Source: Aequorivita sp. HC6-5 (GTDB taxonomy: Bacteria; Bacteroidota; Bacteroidia; Flavobacteriales; Flavobacteriaceae). Taken from it: a DNA stretch of 64,000 nt. Both the position numbers and the translations under genes were made by a program. The notes beneath the pieces were generated by a model. It did not search any database. It was given only the letters and a program-made list of their open reading frames with translations, and had not been told where the DNA came from. Positions 55,414-64,000 of the stretch are shown in pieces. The stretch's first letter is position 1. Every line of letters begins with the position of its first letter. Location of the stretch: the NCBI GenBank assembly GCA_905182755.1, contig CAJJCS010000005.1:124001-188000 (forward strand). Direction: 5' to 3'.

Positions 55414-56762
55414 TACACAAAGAGTTTTTCTACTTTACTTATAGATTGCGGCTGGCAACACACAACAACACGATCACCGCTTTGGATTTTAAAATCACCC
55501 AGTGCAATTTGCCCCTCACCATCTCTTACCACACCACCAATTATGGCAGATCTAGGAATATCAATATCTCGTATGGTCTTGTTTGCTACAATAGAAGATG
55601 GTGTTACCACAAACTCCAACAACTCTGCATTCATGTTGTTAAGCTTGGTCATAGCAACAACCTCCCCTTTACGTATGTATCTAAAGATGTTGTTGGCTGC
55701 TAGTAATTTTTTATTAATTAAAGTATCAATACCTATAGAGTGAGACAACTGAAAGTAGTCCATATTCTCTACAAGGGCAATTGTTTTTTTAACCCCTTTA
55801 GATTTCGCTACCAAACAAGACATGATATTGGTTTCACTATTTCCTGTTACGGAAATAAAAGCATCCATGTCTTGAACATCCTCCTCTAGGAGTAGTTCTA
55901 CATTTCTTCCATCACCGTTAATAACTAGGCAACTTGGTATGTCATCGGCAATTTCAAAAGCCTTTTCCTTATCGTTTTCGATAAGCTTTACGTTAAATCT
56001 ATTTTTACATAAATCACTGGCTGTTTTATACCCAATGTTACTCCCTCCCAAAATCATTACATTTCTAATCTCGTGCCGCTCTTTTCCGGTAAGCTCGTAG
56101 ATTTCATCAACACCTTCTTTGGTGGTTATAAAATAAACTTGATCTCCTTCTTTAAATTGAGTATCTCCTCTAGGTATAATAGTATATTGAGTACCATAAC
56201 GCTGCATGGCTATAGGGACGTACTTTAAATTAGGAAACACACTTGCCACCTCTTTAACTGTTTTATCTATAAAACTATTGGTGCGGTTTAAATGCAGACC
56301 AATCATAGTTAAAGCGCCACCCTCAAACTCATAGGTGTCGTTAAAAGCACTTTGATTGAGTAGCAACTCTATTTCATTGGCAGCCAAAGACTCTGGAGAA
56401 ATTAGCTCATCGATCCCAAATTTGGTGAAACCAACCTCATCTTTACGATCTATAAATTCTGTATTTGATATTCTAGCTATGGTCCTCTTTGCTCCTAATT
56501 GTTTGGCCAAAACGCAAACAGTAATATTGGTAGTCTCTGAGGAGGTTACAGCTATGACCAAATCTGTGTCAGTAACATTGCTGTCTTCCAAGACCTTAAT
56601 AGAGGTAGCATCTCCGCGAACAACGCGTATATCTAGATGGGTGTCTGCATATGACAAGGAATCTCTGTGGGTATCAATAAGTGTGATATCCTGAGACTCA
56701 AAAGATAATAGTTTTGCCAAATGGAACCCTACTTCACCTGCACCGGCGATAATAATTTTCAT
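55413..56762 (-). CDS. trkA: Potassium uptake regulatory protein TrkA
   Basis: Cytoplasmic NAD-binding regulator of TrkH. 449 aa from the ATG at 56762 (MKIIIAGAGEVG), the natural Rossmann start. Two RCK_N/RCK_C units: IIIAGAGEVGFHLAKLL with acidic LIDTHRDSL, and NVMILGGSNIGYKTASDLC with LIENDKEKA; TrkA_C domains follow each. An upstream frame of 29 residues runs through the promoter and is rejected. Confidence 0.95.
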   Translation of the reverse strand: MKIIIAGAGEVGFHLAKLLSFESQDITLIDTHRDSLSYADTHLDIRVVRGDATSIKVLEDSNVTDTDLVIAVTSSETTNITVCVLAKQLGAKRTIARISNTEFIDRKDEVGFTKFGIDELISPESLAANEIELLLNQSAFNDTYEFEGGALTMIGLHLNRTNSFIDKTVKEVASVFPNLKYVPIAMQRYGTQYTIIPRGDTQFKEGDQVYFITTKEGVDEIYELTGKERHEIRNVMILGGSNIGYKTASDLCKNRFNVKLIENDKEKAFEIADDIPSCLVINGDGRNVELLLEEDVQDMDAFISVTGNSETNIMSCLVAKSKGVKKTIALVENMDYFQLSHSIGIDTLINKKLLAANNIFRYIRKGEVVAMTKLNNMNAELLEFVVTPSSIVANKTIRDIDIPRSAIIGGVVRDGEGQIALGDFKIQSGDRVVVCCQPQSISKVEKLFV

Positions 56763-56784
56763 AACAGTAATTAGAAATAAGGTG

Positions 56785-56811
56785 CAAATGTATTGAATTT
56801 TTAAATCACAA
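56785..56811 (-). promoter_or_regulatory. Promoter of trkA-trkH
   Basis: Minus strand TTG (56811-56809), 16-nt spacer, TACATTTG (56792-56785), a full -7 match, 22 nt before the ATG. Confidence 0.55.
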
Positions 56812-56906
56812 AGGCTTCTGCAGATGGTATCTTCTATTTTGAAAATCATCCAACAACCAAATAAGGGCTTTTACATGATGATTTATTTTAATGTGGTTTT
56901 AAAAAA

Positions 56907-56941
56907 TTGAAAAAATGTAACAATAAAAAATGCTATTTTTG
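56907..56941 (+). promoter_or_regulatory. Promoter of ubiE-porT, close to the start codon
   Basis: TTG (56907-56909), 24-nt spacer, TATTTTTG (56934-56941). The box ends 8 nt before the ATG at 56950, so the leader would be only a few bases. Confidence 0.5.
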
Positions 56942-56949
56942 CACCCGAA

Positions 56950-57687
56950 ATGACAACACAAAAAAAAGTAACTCCTTACAAAGATTCTACCCTCAATAAA
57001 AAAGAGCAGGTAGAACAAATGTTTGACACCATATCAAATAAGTATGACAATCTTAACAGAGTCATCTCTTTAGGTACAGACTTAAAATGGCGCCGTAAAG
57101 TGCTACAAATGGCAAAAAACCACAACCCTGATAGCATACTAGATGTTGCTACAGGCACCGGTGATTTGGCCATAGAATTTGCCAAACACATTGCTGCAAA
57201 AAAAATCATAGGTTTTGATCTCTCTGAGGGCATGTTGTCAATGGCGCGCAAAAAAGTAAACAATACGGCTTTACAGGCAAAAGTAGATTTTATCAAAGGA
57301 GATGGTGAGGCTATGCCCTTTGAGGACGACAGCTTTGATGTGGTTACGGTATCTTTTGGAGTGCGAAATTTTGAAAATCTAGAAAAAGGACTTTCTGAAA
57401 TACTACGTGTATTAAAAAAGGGCGGCCTATTTATAATCTTAGAAACCTCTGTGCCAAAAAAGTTTCCTTTCAAACAAGGATACCATATTTACAGTAAAAA
57501 CATTTTGCCTCTAGTGGGCACTTTATTTAGTAAAGATAAAGTTGCTTACAATTACTTAAGTGAAAGCGCCTCTGTTTTTCCTTATGGAGAAGCATTAAAC
57601 AATATTTTAAGAAAAACTGGGTTTATAGAGGTACAACACAAACCACAAACTTTTGGTGTAGCCACCATTTATAGCGCTACAAAATAG
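56950..57687 (+). CDS. ubiE: Demethylmenaquinone C-methyltransferase UbiE/MenG
   Basis: Last step of menaquinone synthesis (SAM-dependent). 245 aa. Family blocks: VEQMFDTISNKYDNLNRVISLGTDLKWRR, SAM motif DVATGTGDLAIEFAK, FDLSEGMLSMARKK, GDGEAMPFEDDSFDVVTVSFGVRNFENLEKGLSEILRVLKKGG. porT starts 1 nt after the stop; the ubiE-porT link recurs in Bacteroidetes. Confidence 0.95.
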   Translation: MTTQKKVTPYKDSTLNKKEQVEQMFDTISNKYDNLNRVISLGTDLKWRRKVLQMAKNHNPDSILDVATGTGDLAIEFAKHIAAKKIIGFDLSEGMLSMARKKVNNTALQAKVDFIKGDGEAMPFEDDSFDVVTVSFGVRNFENLEKGLSEILRVLKKGGLFIILETSVPKKFPFKQGYHIYSKNILPLVGTLFSKDKVAYNYLSESASVFPYGEALNNILRKTGFIEVQHKPQTFGVATIYSATK

Positions 57688-57688
57688 C

Positions 57689-58397
57689 ATGAAAAAACTA
57701 CTAATACTTCTGGCCTTAGGACTGCTCACTCAAAGTGTTCAAGCGCAACTATTTAGCAGTGAGCGCCTGTCTAACCTAGAAACCTTTGATGCCAAATTTT
57801 TAACTTGGGGTTATTTTTTAGGCTTTAACAGCTATGATTTTAAAATTGAGTACAACGATGAGCTGGGCAATACCAATACAGATGTCATAGTTGAACCAAC
57901 TACAGGTTTTAATGTGGGGCTTATTGGAGACATGCGCATCAGTAAATACATTAACCTTAGGCTAGAGCCAGGACTTTATTTTACCCAAAGAAACCTGATT
58001 TTTCCAAGAATTGGAGATGAAATAGCCGCACTGCGTGAGGTTAAATCTACCTATATTCACCTGCCATTATTGGTAAAATTTAGCACCAAGAGGCTAAATA
58101 ACTGGAAGCCTTTTATAATTGGCGGGGTCTCTACTTCTTTAAATTTATCAAGTAACGAGAAAAACCCTGAAGACAATAGTTTAGGACAATTTAGAACCAC
58201 GCGCATCACAAACTATTTTGAGCTTGGCTTTGGAGTAGACATCTATCTATATTTCTTTAAATTCACACCAACAATTAGAGGCGTATTTGCAACTAGCAAT
58301 GAACTGGTGCCAGACAACAACCCATTGAGTACAATGGACCTCAAATCTCAGCGCTATAAATTCTCGGGGGATGTTTATTAATTTTACATTTCAGTAG
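57689..58397 (+). CDS. porT: Type IX secretion system protein PorT (3' end frameshifted)
   Basis: Outer-membrane beta-barrel needed for gliding and protein export by T9SS. Signal peptide ending near SVQAQ, then FSSERLSNLETFDAKFLTWGYFLGFN and alternating beta strands (YINLRLEPGLYFTQRNLIF, STYIHLPLLVKFSTKR, FELGFGVDIYLYF). In the given frame it ends at 58381 with an unlikely tail. Removing one G from the G5 run near 58368 gives FSGMFINFTFQ and a stop at 58395-58397, the expected last strand of the barrel. About 236 aa. The restored end overlaps the convergent trmH gene by 14 nt. Confidence 0.9.
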
Positions 58398-59116
58398 TAC
58401 GCGCAAACTCACTAAGGAGTATTGCTGTGGCAGAGGCCACATTCAGACTCTCTGTAGCGTGCATCTCACCAAATTGCGGAATAGCAATTTGATGGGTAGA
58501 AAGCGATTTTATTTTCTGAGAGACCCCATTTGCCTCATTACCCATAATTAATATTGCATCACTTGCCAAGGTGGCATCATACACATTTTCTCCATCCATT
58601 GATGGCTGTATACACTGGCACTTTGGCCTGTTTTAGGTATTGGTATGAATATCCAAGTAATGGACATTGGACACCCTAGCTATAGAACCCATAGTAGCTT
58701 GAACCACCTTAGGATTGTAACAATCTACAGTATCCTAGGGAACATACTAATTGGCTAACTCCAAACCAATCACAAAGCCTAATTATGGTGCCTAGATTTC
58801 CTGGATCTCTAACGGCATCTACCACAAGGGTGAGCCCAGCGGTTAAAAGCGGTTTTGGCGCTGGTATTTTAAAGATTGCCAAAGAGGTGTTGGCGGTTTT
58901 TAAACAACTAATTTTTTGAAGCAGCACTTCTGAAATATCAGAAACTTGACTATCAGTAGTCTTTGCATTGGTTTGATAATGGCTATGAAGCTCAAGCCCT
59001 TGGTTTAAAAGCTCATCTATAACCTTTGCTCCTTCTGCAATAAAAAGACCTTCTTTGTTTCGGTACTTTTTTTGCTGCAAACTCGTTATTAGTTTTATTT
59101 GACCTTTACTTATCAA
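58384..59116 (-). CDS. TrmH/SpoU-family RNA 2'-O-ribose methyltransferase (three frame breaks)
   Basis: The N-terminal substrate-binding part (ISKGQIKLITSLQQKKYRNKEGLFIAEGAKVIDELL) precedes the SPOUT domain: motif 1 LTLVVDAVRDPGNLGTIIRLCDWFGV; after a shift near 58740, DTVDCYNPKVVQATMGSIARV; after shifts near 58635 and 58605, AILIMGNEANGVSQ (motif 2) and IAIPQFGEMHATESLNVASATAILLSEF (motif 3). About 245 aa. No ATG is available; a TTG at 59116 matches the usual protein start. The target (rRNA or tRNA) is not known. Confidence 0.85.
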
Positions 59117-59151
59117 ATTGTAGTATTTTTGATTTTTAGATAAACAACCTT

Positions 59152-61746
59152 TTGACCCTCTTGAAAATAGGCACCACAAAAATATCATTAATTTTAGGAA
59201 TTACGATGCTCCTAGTGTCCTGTAATGCAGTTAAAAATGTAACCCAAGAGCAACTTTTACTTACAAAAAACACCATTGAGGTAGACGGACAAAAAATAGA
59301 AGACTTTGGGGTGTTTAGCCAATTAACTCAGAGCCCTAACACTAAAATACCTTTAATTGGTATTCCTGCAGGATTACATTTATACAATTTTGCAGATCAA
59401 CAGCCAGATAGCACATTTACTACTTGGCTTGAAAAAAAACCAAAAAGAGAACAAAGATTAACACGTCTGCTTTCCAAAAAGCAACTAAACGAGTTAGGAA
59501 ATTACTATGTAGGTTTTAACCAATGGTTGAAAAAATCTGGAGATGCACCAGTGATAATTAATGAAAATAAAACCAAAAAATCCCTGGAGCGAATCAAGCA
59601 GTGGTACGCAAAAAAAGGATGGTTTAATGTAAAGGTAAGCTATGATGTTACAAAAAATAAGCACAAAGCCAACAGGGCAGAGATTACCTATAATGTAACT
59701 CTAAAAGATCCTTATTTTGTAAATAATATTGAGCAGAAAATTGCCTCTCCAATTATAGACTCTATCCTAGAGGCAACAAAAAACAACACTTTTATAAAAA
59801 AATCAACTCAGTATGCTGCTACAGATTTTGAGAACGAGCGGGAGCGCATAAACATTCAACTACGCAACTCTGGCTTGTATAACTTTGATAGAGACTACAT
59901 AAATTTTGAGGCAGACACCGTTAATACCGCTAACAAAGTTAACATTACCTATATCATACCCCAGCGCTCTATTGAAGTTAATGATACTACCAAAACGGTG
60001 CCTTTTAAGGTCTATAAGGTAAATGATGTGAAAATCATAACAGATTACTCCTTTGCCAACCAAGGAAGAAAGTTTAAAGATTCTGTTCGCTATAACGGCT
60101 ATACATTATTTAGTTACGACAAATTAAAATACAACCCAAAGGCCATCACTGATGCCATTGCTATTTTACCCAACAACATATATAGAGATGTAGACAGAAA
60201 TCTAACCTACAACCAGCTTAGTGATTTAAAAGTTTTCAAATACCCAAATATCACTTACGAAGGAAGACCCAAGAGATCGCATCTAATCAAACCTTGGTGA
60301 GTACTATTTTTTTAACCCCTAGAAAAAAAGCAACCCTAGATGCAAGTTTTGACACCTTATACCTCTACCATCCAGCAACTGGGTATTGGTTTTAAAGGCT
60401 CATTGTTTTTAAGAAATGTTTTTAGAGGAGCTGAGATTTTACAAATATCTGGAAATGGCTCACTGGGAGCCTCAAAAGATGTTGCAGACAACAACAGCTT
60501 TTTTAATATTTCAGAATTTGGTGTTACCTCAAAACTCTCTATTCCTCGGGTTATGTTGCCTATTAACGTAGATAGATGGATCCCAAAATACATGGCGCCA
60601 ACCACAAATATTAGTCTTGGGTTTAACGCACAAAATAATATAGGACTAGACAGGCAAAGCCTAAGTGGTATTTATAATTACAATTGGCGTCCATCAAAAA
60701 CCAGAACAAATAGTTTTGATTTATTTAACGTGCAGTTTGTTAGAAACCTCAATACGAGGAACTACTTTAATATCTACACCAACTCCTACAATCAAGCAAA
60801 TGAAATTGCGCAAGATATTGAGAACTCCAATCCAGGAATCATAGACCCTTCTCTGTATTCTACCTCTCAAGACAATGAAATCCAATTAGAGATTCCCTCG
60901 GGCATAGATACGTTTTTAAACAATAGTGCTCAAGGAGCCTATCCGCTAGATCAGGATCAAACCAACACCCTTTTTAGTGTGATCCAACGCGAGGCTAGAT
61001 TAACAGAAAACAACCTTATTTTTGCGACAAATTTTACTTGGACACGTGATACGAGAGAGAATATATTTGACAAAAATTTCTCAAGACTCCGCTGGAAAAT
61101 AGAAACCGCTGGAGAAATACTCTCGGGCATTTCAAACATTCTTGGACTCGAAAAAAACAATAATGAAAATTATGAAACCCTAGGTGTTGTCTTTTCTCAA
61201 TATGCAAAAGTAGAAGCAGAATTTATTAAACACTGGCAGGTCTCTAATGATTATGTTGTAGCAATACGTGCCTTTGGAGGTATCGCCATTCCTTACGGAA
61301 ATAGTGAAAGCATCCCCTTTACAAGAAGTTATTTTGCCGGTGGAGCTAATGACAATAGAGGTTGGAGACCCTATGATTTGGGTCCAGGATCTAGTGGTAG
61401 CCTGTTCGAGTTTAACGAAGCTAACTTCAAACTTGCTTTTAACCTAGAATACCGTTTCCCAATTTTAGGAGCCTTAAAAGGAGCACTATTTGTAGATGGA
61501 GGAAATATCTGGAATGCTCTGGATAATGTAAAAGACGAATCGCTTAAATTTAGCGGCTTGGAAGATTTAAAAGAACTGGCCCTTGCAAGTGGTCTTGGCC
61601 TTAGATACGATTTTGGTTTCTTTGTAGCTAGACTGGACACCGGTTTTAAAATACACAACCCAGCACTCTCTGAGTCAAACAGGTGGTTCAAAGAAAGTAA
61701 CTTTGCCAATGCTGTTTTTAATATCGGAATTAATTATCCTTTCTAG
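59152..61746 (+). CDS. tamL: BamA/TamA-family outer membrane protein TamL (lipoprotein; frameshifted)
   Basis: Bacteroidetes TamA homologue with a lipid anchor (SPII cysteine in LLVSCN). The first 380 residues hold POTRA-like domains (KTKKSLERIKQWYAKKGWFNVKVSYDV; ERERINIQLRNSGLYNFDRDYINFEAD). Two or three shifts between 60262 and 60353 join STIFLTPRKKATLDASFD to the barrel (GIGFKGSLFLRNVFRGAEIL to ANAVFNIGINYPF), including the surface-antigen motif FTRSYFAGGANDNRGWRPYDLGP and a terminal Phe. About 865 aa. The start is a TTG (59152 or 59161), 35-44 nt from the divergent trmH start. Confidence 0.88.
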
Positions 61747-61866
61747 TGCTAGGGGGTTTTACCAAAAGATAAATAATCCGATTTTATTTTTCACCAAACA
61801 ACTTTAAAAACCTTTGGCAACTGCCATAAAACCTACTTTATAAAAAGAGCGGTAAAAGCTCTAATA

Positions 61867-61902
61867 TTGCCCCTTAGTTATAACATAAATTTACTATTTT
61901 TG
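61867..61902 (+). promoter_or_regulatory. Promoter of fba-accD
   Basis: TTG (61867-61869), 25-nt spacer, TATTTTTG (61895-61902), 20 nt before the fba ATG. Nothing else is seen in 61747-61922. Confidence 0.5.
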
Positions 61903-61922
61903 CTTTTAAATTAAACAATCTT

Positions 61923-62992
61923 ATGTCACATACAATCAAGCCAGGAGTTGCTTCTGGAAAAGAAATTCAAGCAATCCATGCATATGCTAAAGAAAAAGGA
62001 TTTGCTATGCCAGCAGTTAATGTTGTGGGTAATAGTAGCGTAAATGCAGTAATGGAAACTGCCGCTGAGTTAAACGCTCCTGTCAACATTCAATTCTCTA
62101 ATGGAGGATGTTTGTTTAATGCAGGTAAAGGATTTCTAATGACAATCACCAAGCGGCCATTGCTGGAGGAATTGCAGGCGCAAAGCATGTACACCAACTA
62201 GCAGAATTATACGGAGCAACAGTTATTTTACATACAGACCACTGTGCGAAAAAATTATTGCCTTGGATTGACGGACTTTTAGATGCAGGAGAACAGCACT
62301 TTAAAGAAACTGGAAAACCTCTTTACAGCTCTCACATGATTGATCTTAGTGAAGAGCCTATTGAAGAGAACATCGCTATTTGTAAAGAGTATCTAGCCCG
62401 TATGTGCAAAATAGGTATGACTTTAGAGATTGAACTTGGTATTACAGGAGGAGAAGAAGATGGTGTTGACAATAGTGATGTAGATGTTATCAAAGCTTTA
62501 CACACAACCAGAAGAGGTTGCTTATGCCTATGAAGAATTAATCAAAGGTTAGTGACCAGTTCACTATTGCAGCTGCCTTTGGTAATGTACACGGTGTATA
62601 CAAACCCGGAAATGTAAAACTTAACACCAAAGATCTTAAAAAACTCTCAGGAATTTGTACAGGAAAAATTTGGAACAGGATCTAATCCTGTAGATTTTGT
62701 ATTTCACGGAGGAAGCGGATCTACCGTTGAAGAAATTCGTGAAGCTATTGGGTATGGAGTTGTGAAAATGAATATTGACACAGATCTTCAATTTGCTTTT
62801 ACGGAAGGACCTCGTGATTACATGACCAAAAACATTGAGTACCTTAGAACTCAAATTGGAAATCCAGATGGTGGAGATATCCCAAATAAAAAATATTACG
62901 ATCCAAGAAAATGGATGCGTGAGGCTGAACTAACATTCAAAGCACGTCTTAAAAAGGCCTTTGAAGATCTTAATAATGTGAACACATTATAA
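61923..62992 (+). CDS. fbaA: Fructose-bisphosphate aldolase class II (at least four frame breaks)
   Basis: Zinc aldolase of glycolysis/gluconeogenesis, about 355 aa. Pieces in order: IKPGVASGKEIQAIHAYAKEKGFAMPAVNVVGNSSVNAVMETAAELNAPVNIQFSNGG; after a shift near 62131, NHQAAIAGGIAGAKHVHQLAELYGATVILHTDHCAKKLLPW (zinc His); LEIELGITGGEEDGVDNSDVD; after shifts near 62495, 62550 and 62640, AAAFGNVHGVYKPGNVKL, EFVQEKFGTGSNPVDFVFHGGSGS and GVVKMNIDTDLQFAFTEG. All catalytic parts exist, so errors in the sequence are the best explanation. accD follows after 39 nt. Confidence 0.9.
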
Positions 62993-63031
62993 TCAAAATT
63001 TCATAACAATACGTTTTAAACACACTACAAT

Positions 63032-63900
63032 ATGGCTTGGTTTAAAAGAACAAAAAAAGGAATTAACACCCTTACCGAGGACAAAAAAGATGTGCCAAAA
63101 GGATTGTGGTACAAATCTCCAACAGGTAAAATAGTAGACGCAGAAGAGTTAGAAAAAAACTTTTATGTAAGTCCAGAAGATGGATACCACGTTCGTATTG
63201 GTAGTAAGGAATATTTTGAGATTTTATTTGACAATAACAAGTTTAAAGAACTTGACACTAACCTTACGTCCAAGGATCCTTTAAAGTTTGAAGACAAGAA
63301 AAAATATGCAGATAGGCTTAAAGATGCTCAAAAGAAAACAGGATTAAATGATGCTGTACGTACAGCTGTAGGTAAGTCTATGGGGCAAAACTTAGTCATT
63401 GCATGTATGGACTTTAGTTTTATTGGAGGTTCTATGGGTAGTGTTGTTGGAGAAAAAATAGCGCGTGCTGCAGATCATGCATTAAAAACAAAGACACCTT
63501 TTTTACTTATAAGTAAAAGTGGTGGTGCTCAGAATGATGGAAGCTGCCTTATCTCTCATGCAACTGGCTAAAACTAGTGCAAAGCTTAGCGCAATTGGCA
63601 GATGCAGGGATACCTTACGTGTCTTTATGTACAGATCCAACAACGGGTGGAACAACAGCATCTTTTGCAATGCTTGGTGACATTAACATAAGTGAGCCTG
63701 GCGCCTTAATTGGTTTTGCAGGACCGCGTGTTGTAAAAGACACAACGGGTAAAGACCTGCCAGATGGTTTTCAAAGTGCAGAATTTGTTTTAGAACATGG
63801 TTTTTTAGATTTTATTGCACACCGTAAAGACATGAAGCGTAAGATTAATTTATATCTAGATTTAGTGCAAAACAAACCATTGCGCGAAAAAACAGCATAA
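63032..63900 (+). CDS. accD: Acetyl-CoA carboxylase carboxyltransferase beta subunit, zinc-ribbon cysteines absent (two frame breaks)
   Basis: Carboxyltransferase subunit for malonyl-CoA synthesis. Core blocks: [55 protein letters not shown]; after a shift near 63531 [18 protein letters not shown]; after another near 63580 [45 protein letters not shown] and [12 protein letters not shown]. The four zinc cysteines of E. coli AccD (27, 30, 46, 49) correspond here to Ser29, Gly32, Ser47 and Asp50. About 289 aa. Confidence 0.92.
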
Positions 63901-63942
63901 TAAACAGTTCTACGTTGTATTTTAGAATATTAACACTATCAT

Positions 63943-63981
63943 AAAACTCCTTTCTATTGTAAGCAATAGAAGGGAGTTTTT
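63943..63981 (+). terminator. Terminator of fba-accD
   Basis: Stem AAACTCC-TTTCTATTG with CAATAGAAGGGAGTTT and a 4-nt loop, followed by TTGTTTT; 45 nt after the accD stop. Confidence 0.85.
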
Positions 63982-64000
63982 GTTTTAGTACATCCCTTTA

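Noticed and set aside
56763-56849. N-terminal extension of TrkA by 29 residues
   Set aside because: The extra part runs through the trkA promoter and precedes the natural Rossmann start.
61923-62992. fba as a decayed pseudogene
   Set aside because: All catalytic motifs persist between the breaks and the codon pattern is intact; aldolase is unlikely to be dispensable.
1-64000. CRISPR arrays, IS elements, prophage, tRNA or rRNA genes
   Set aside because: No regularly spaced repeats, transposase or phage proteins, or tRNA/rRNA-like sequences were seen on reading the window; a dedicated tRNA/ncRNA search was not possible.

Overview
The window looks like a chromosomal segment from a low-GC marine-type Flavobacteriaceae (Bacteroidetes). 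Supporting signs are: the flavobacterial promoter signature (TTG, a 16-25 nt spacer, then TANNTTTG) in front of many genes; a type IX secretion substrate and PorT; glutamine synthetase III; menaquinone UbiE/MenG; TamL; a fused branched-chain E1; and many SPII lipoproteins. No rRNA, tRNA, CRISPR array, prophage, insertion sequence or obvious horizontally acquired island was seen, and no stretch over 300 bases lacks a gene.

Layout. 1-10 kb: a NatA-like ABC ATPase cut by the window edge, the grpE-dnaJ heat-shock pair, a YceI lipoprotein, a TIGR01777 epimerase, MnmD, a DUF4920 lipoprotein, ilvE, a MazG-like pyrophosphohydrolase and dipeptidyl peptidase III. 10-17 kb: crcB, a DUF1684 protein, an Lrp regulator, the B12-dependent fused mutase IcmF and a T9SS-exported protein. 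17-23 kb: a purM-prfA-pyrF-metal-receptor operon and glnN. 23-31 kb: an ECF sigma factor, lipA-gap, a hybrid histidine kinase, lpxK, a Nif3-CdsZ pair and msrA. 31-39 kb: a kynurenine (tryptophan) catabolic operon of kynU, kmo, a RidA-type deaminase, a semialdehyde dehydrogenase, an SDR, an ACMS decarboxylase and an O-methyltransferase. 39-48 kb: PAP2, tatA, an M1 peptidase with DUF6702 and a carboxypeptidase-like-fold protein, pepE, an M15 peptidase, gpmI, a thioredoxin-like lipoprotein, a HAD protein and map. 48-57 kb: branched-chain oxoacid dehydrogenase E2-E1 with a divergent Lrp regulator, a double-OmpA protein and trkA-trkH. 57-64 kb: ubiE-porT, a TrmH methyltransferase divergent from tamL, and fba-accD.

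The dominant anomaly is technical. At least 17 genes carry single-base frame breaks, about 30 in all, almost always in or beside short homopolymers. They hit genes that should be essential or near-essential (lpxK, accD, fba, porT). The remaining sequence in the other frame always continues the family perfectly, so draft-quality sequencing errors are far more likely than decay. I annotated each such gene over its whole span.

I found no clearly undescribed system. The most interesting biology is regulatory and structural: twin G6 boxes in the glnN promoter with one replacing the -33 element; a 9-bp-arm palindrome over the ilvE promoter; several promoters sitting 4-8 nt before the ATG, which predicts leaderless mRNAs; and loss of zinc-ligand cysteines in three separate conserved proteins (DnaJ site I, CdsZ, AccD). 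The kynurenine operon also lacks the ring-opening dioxygenase.
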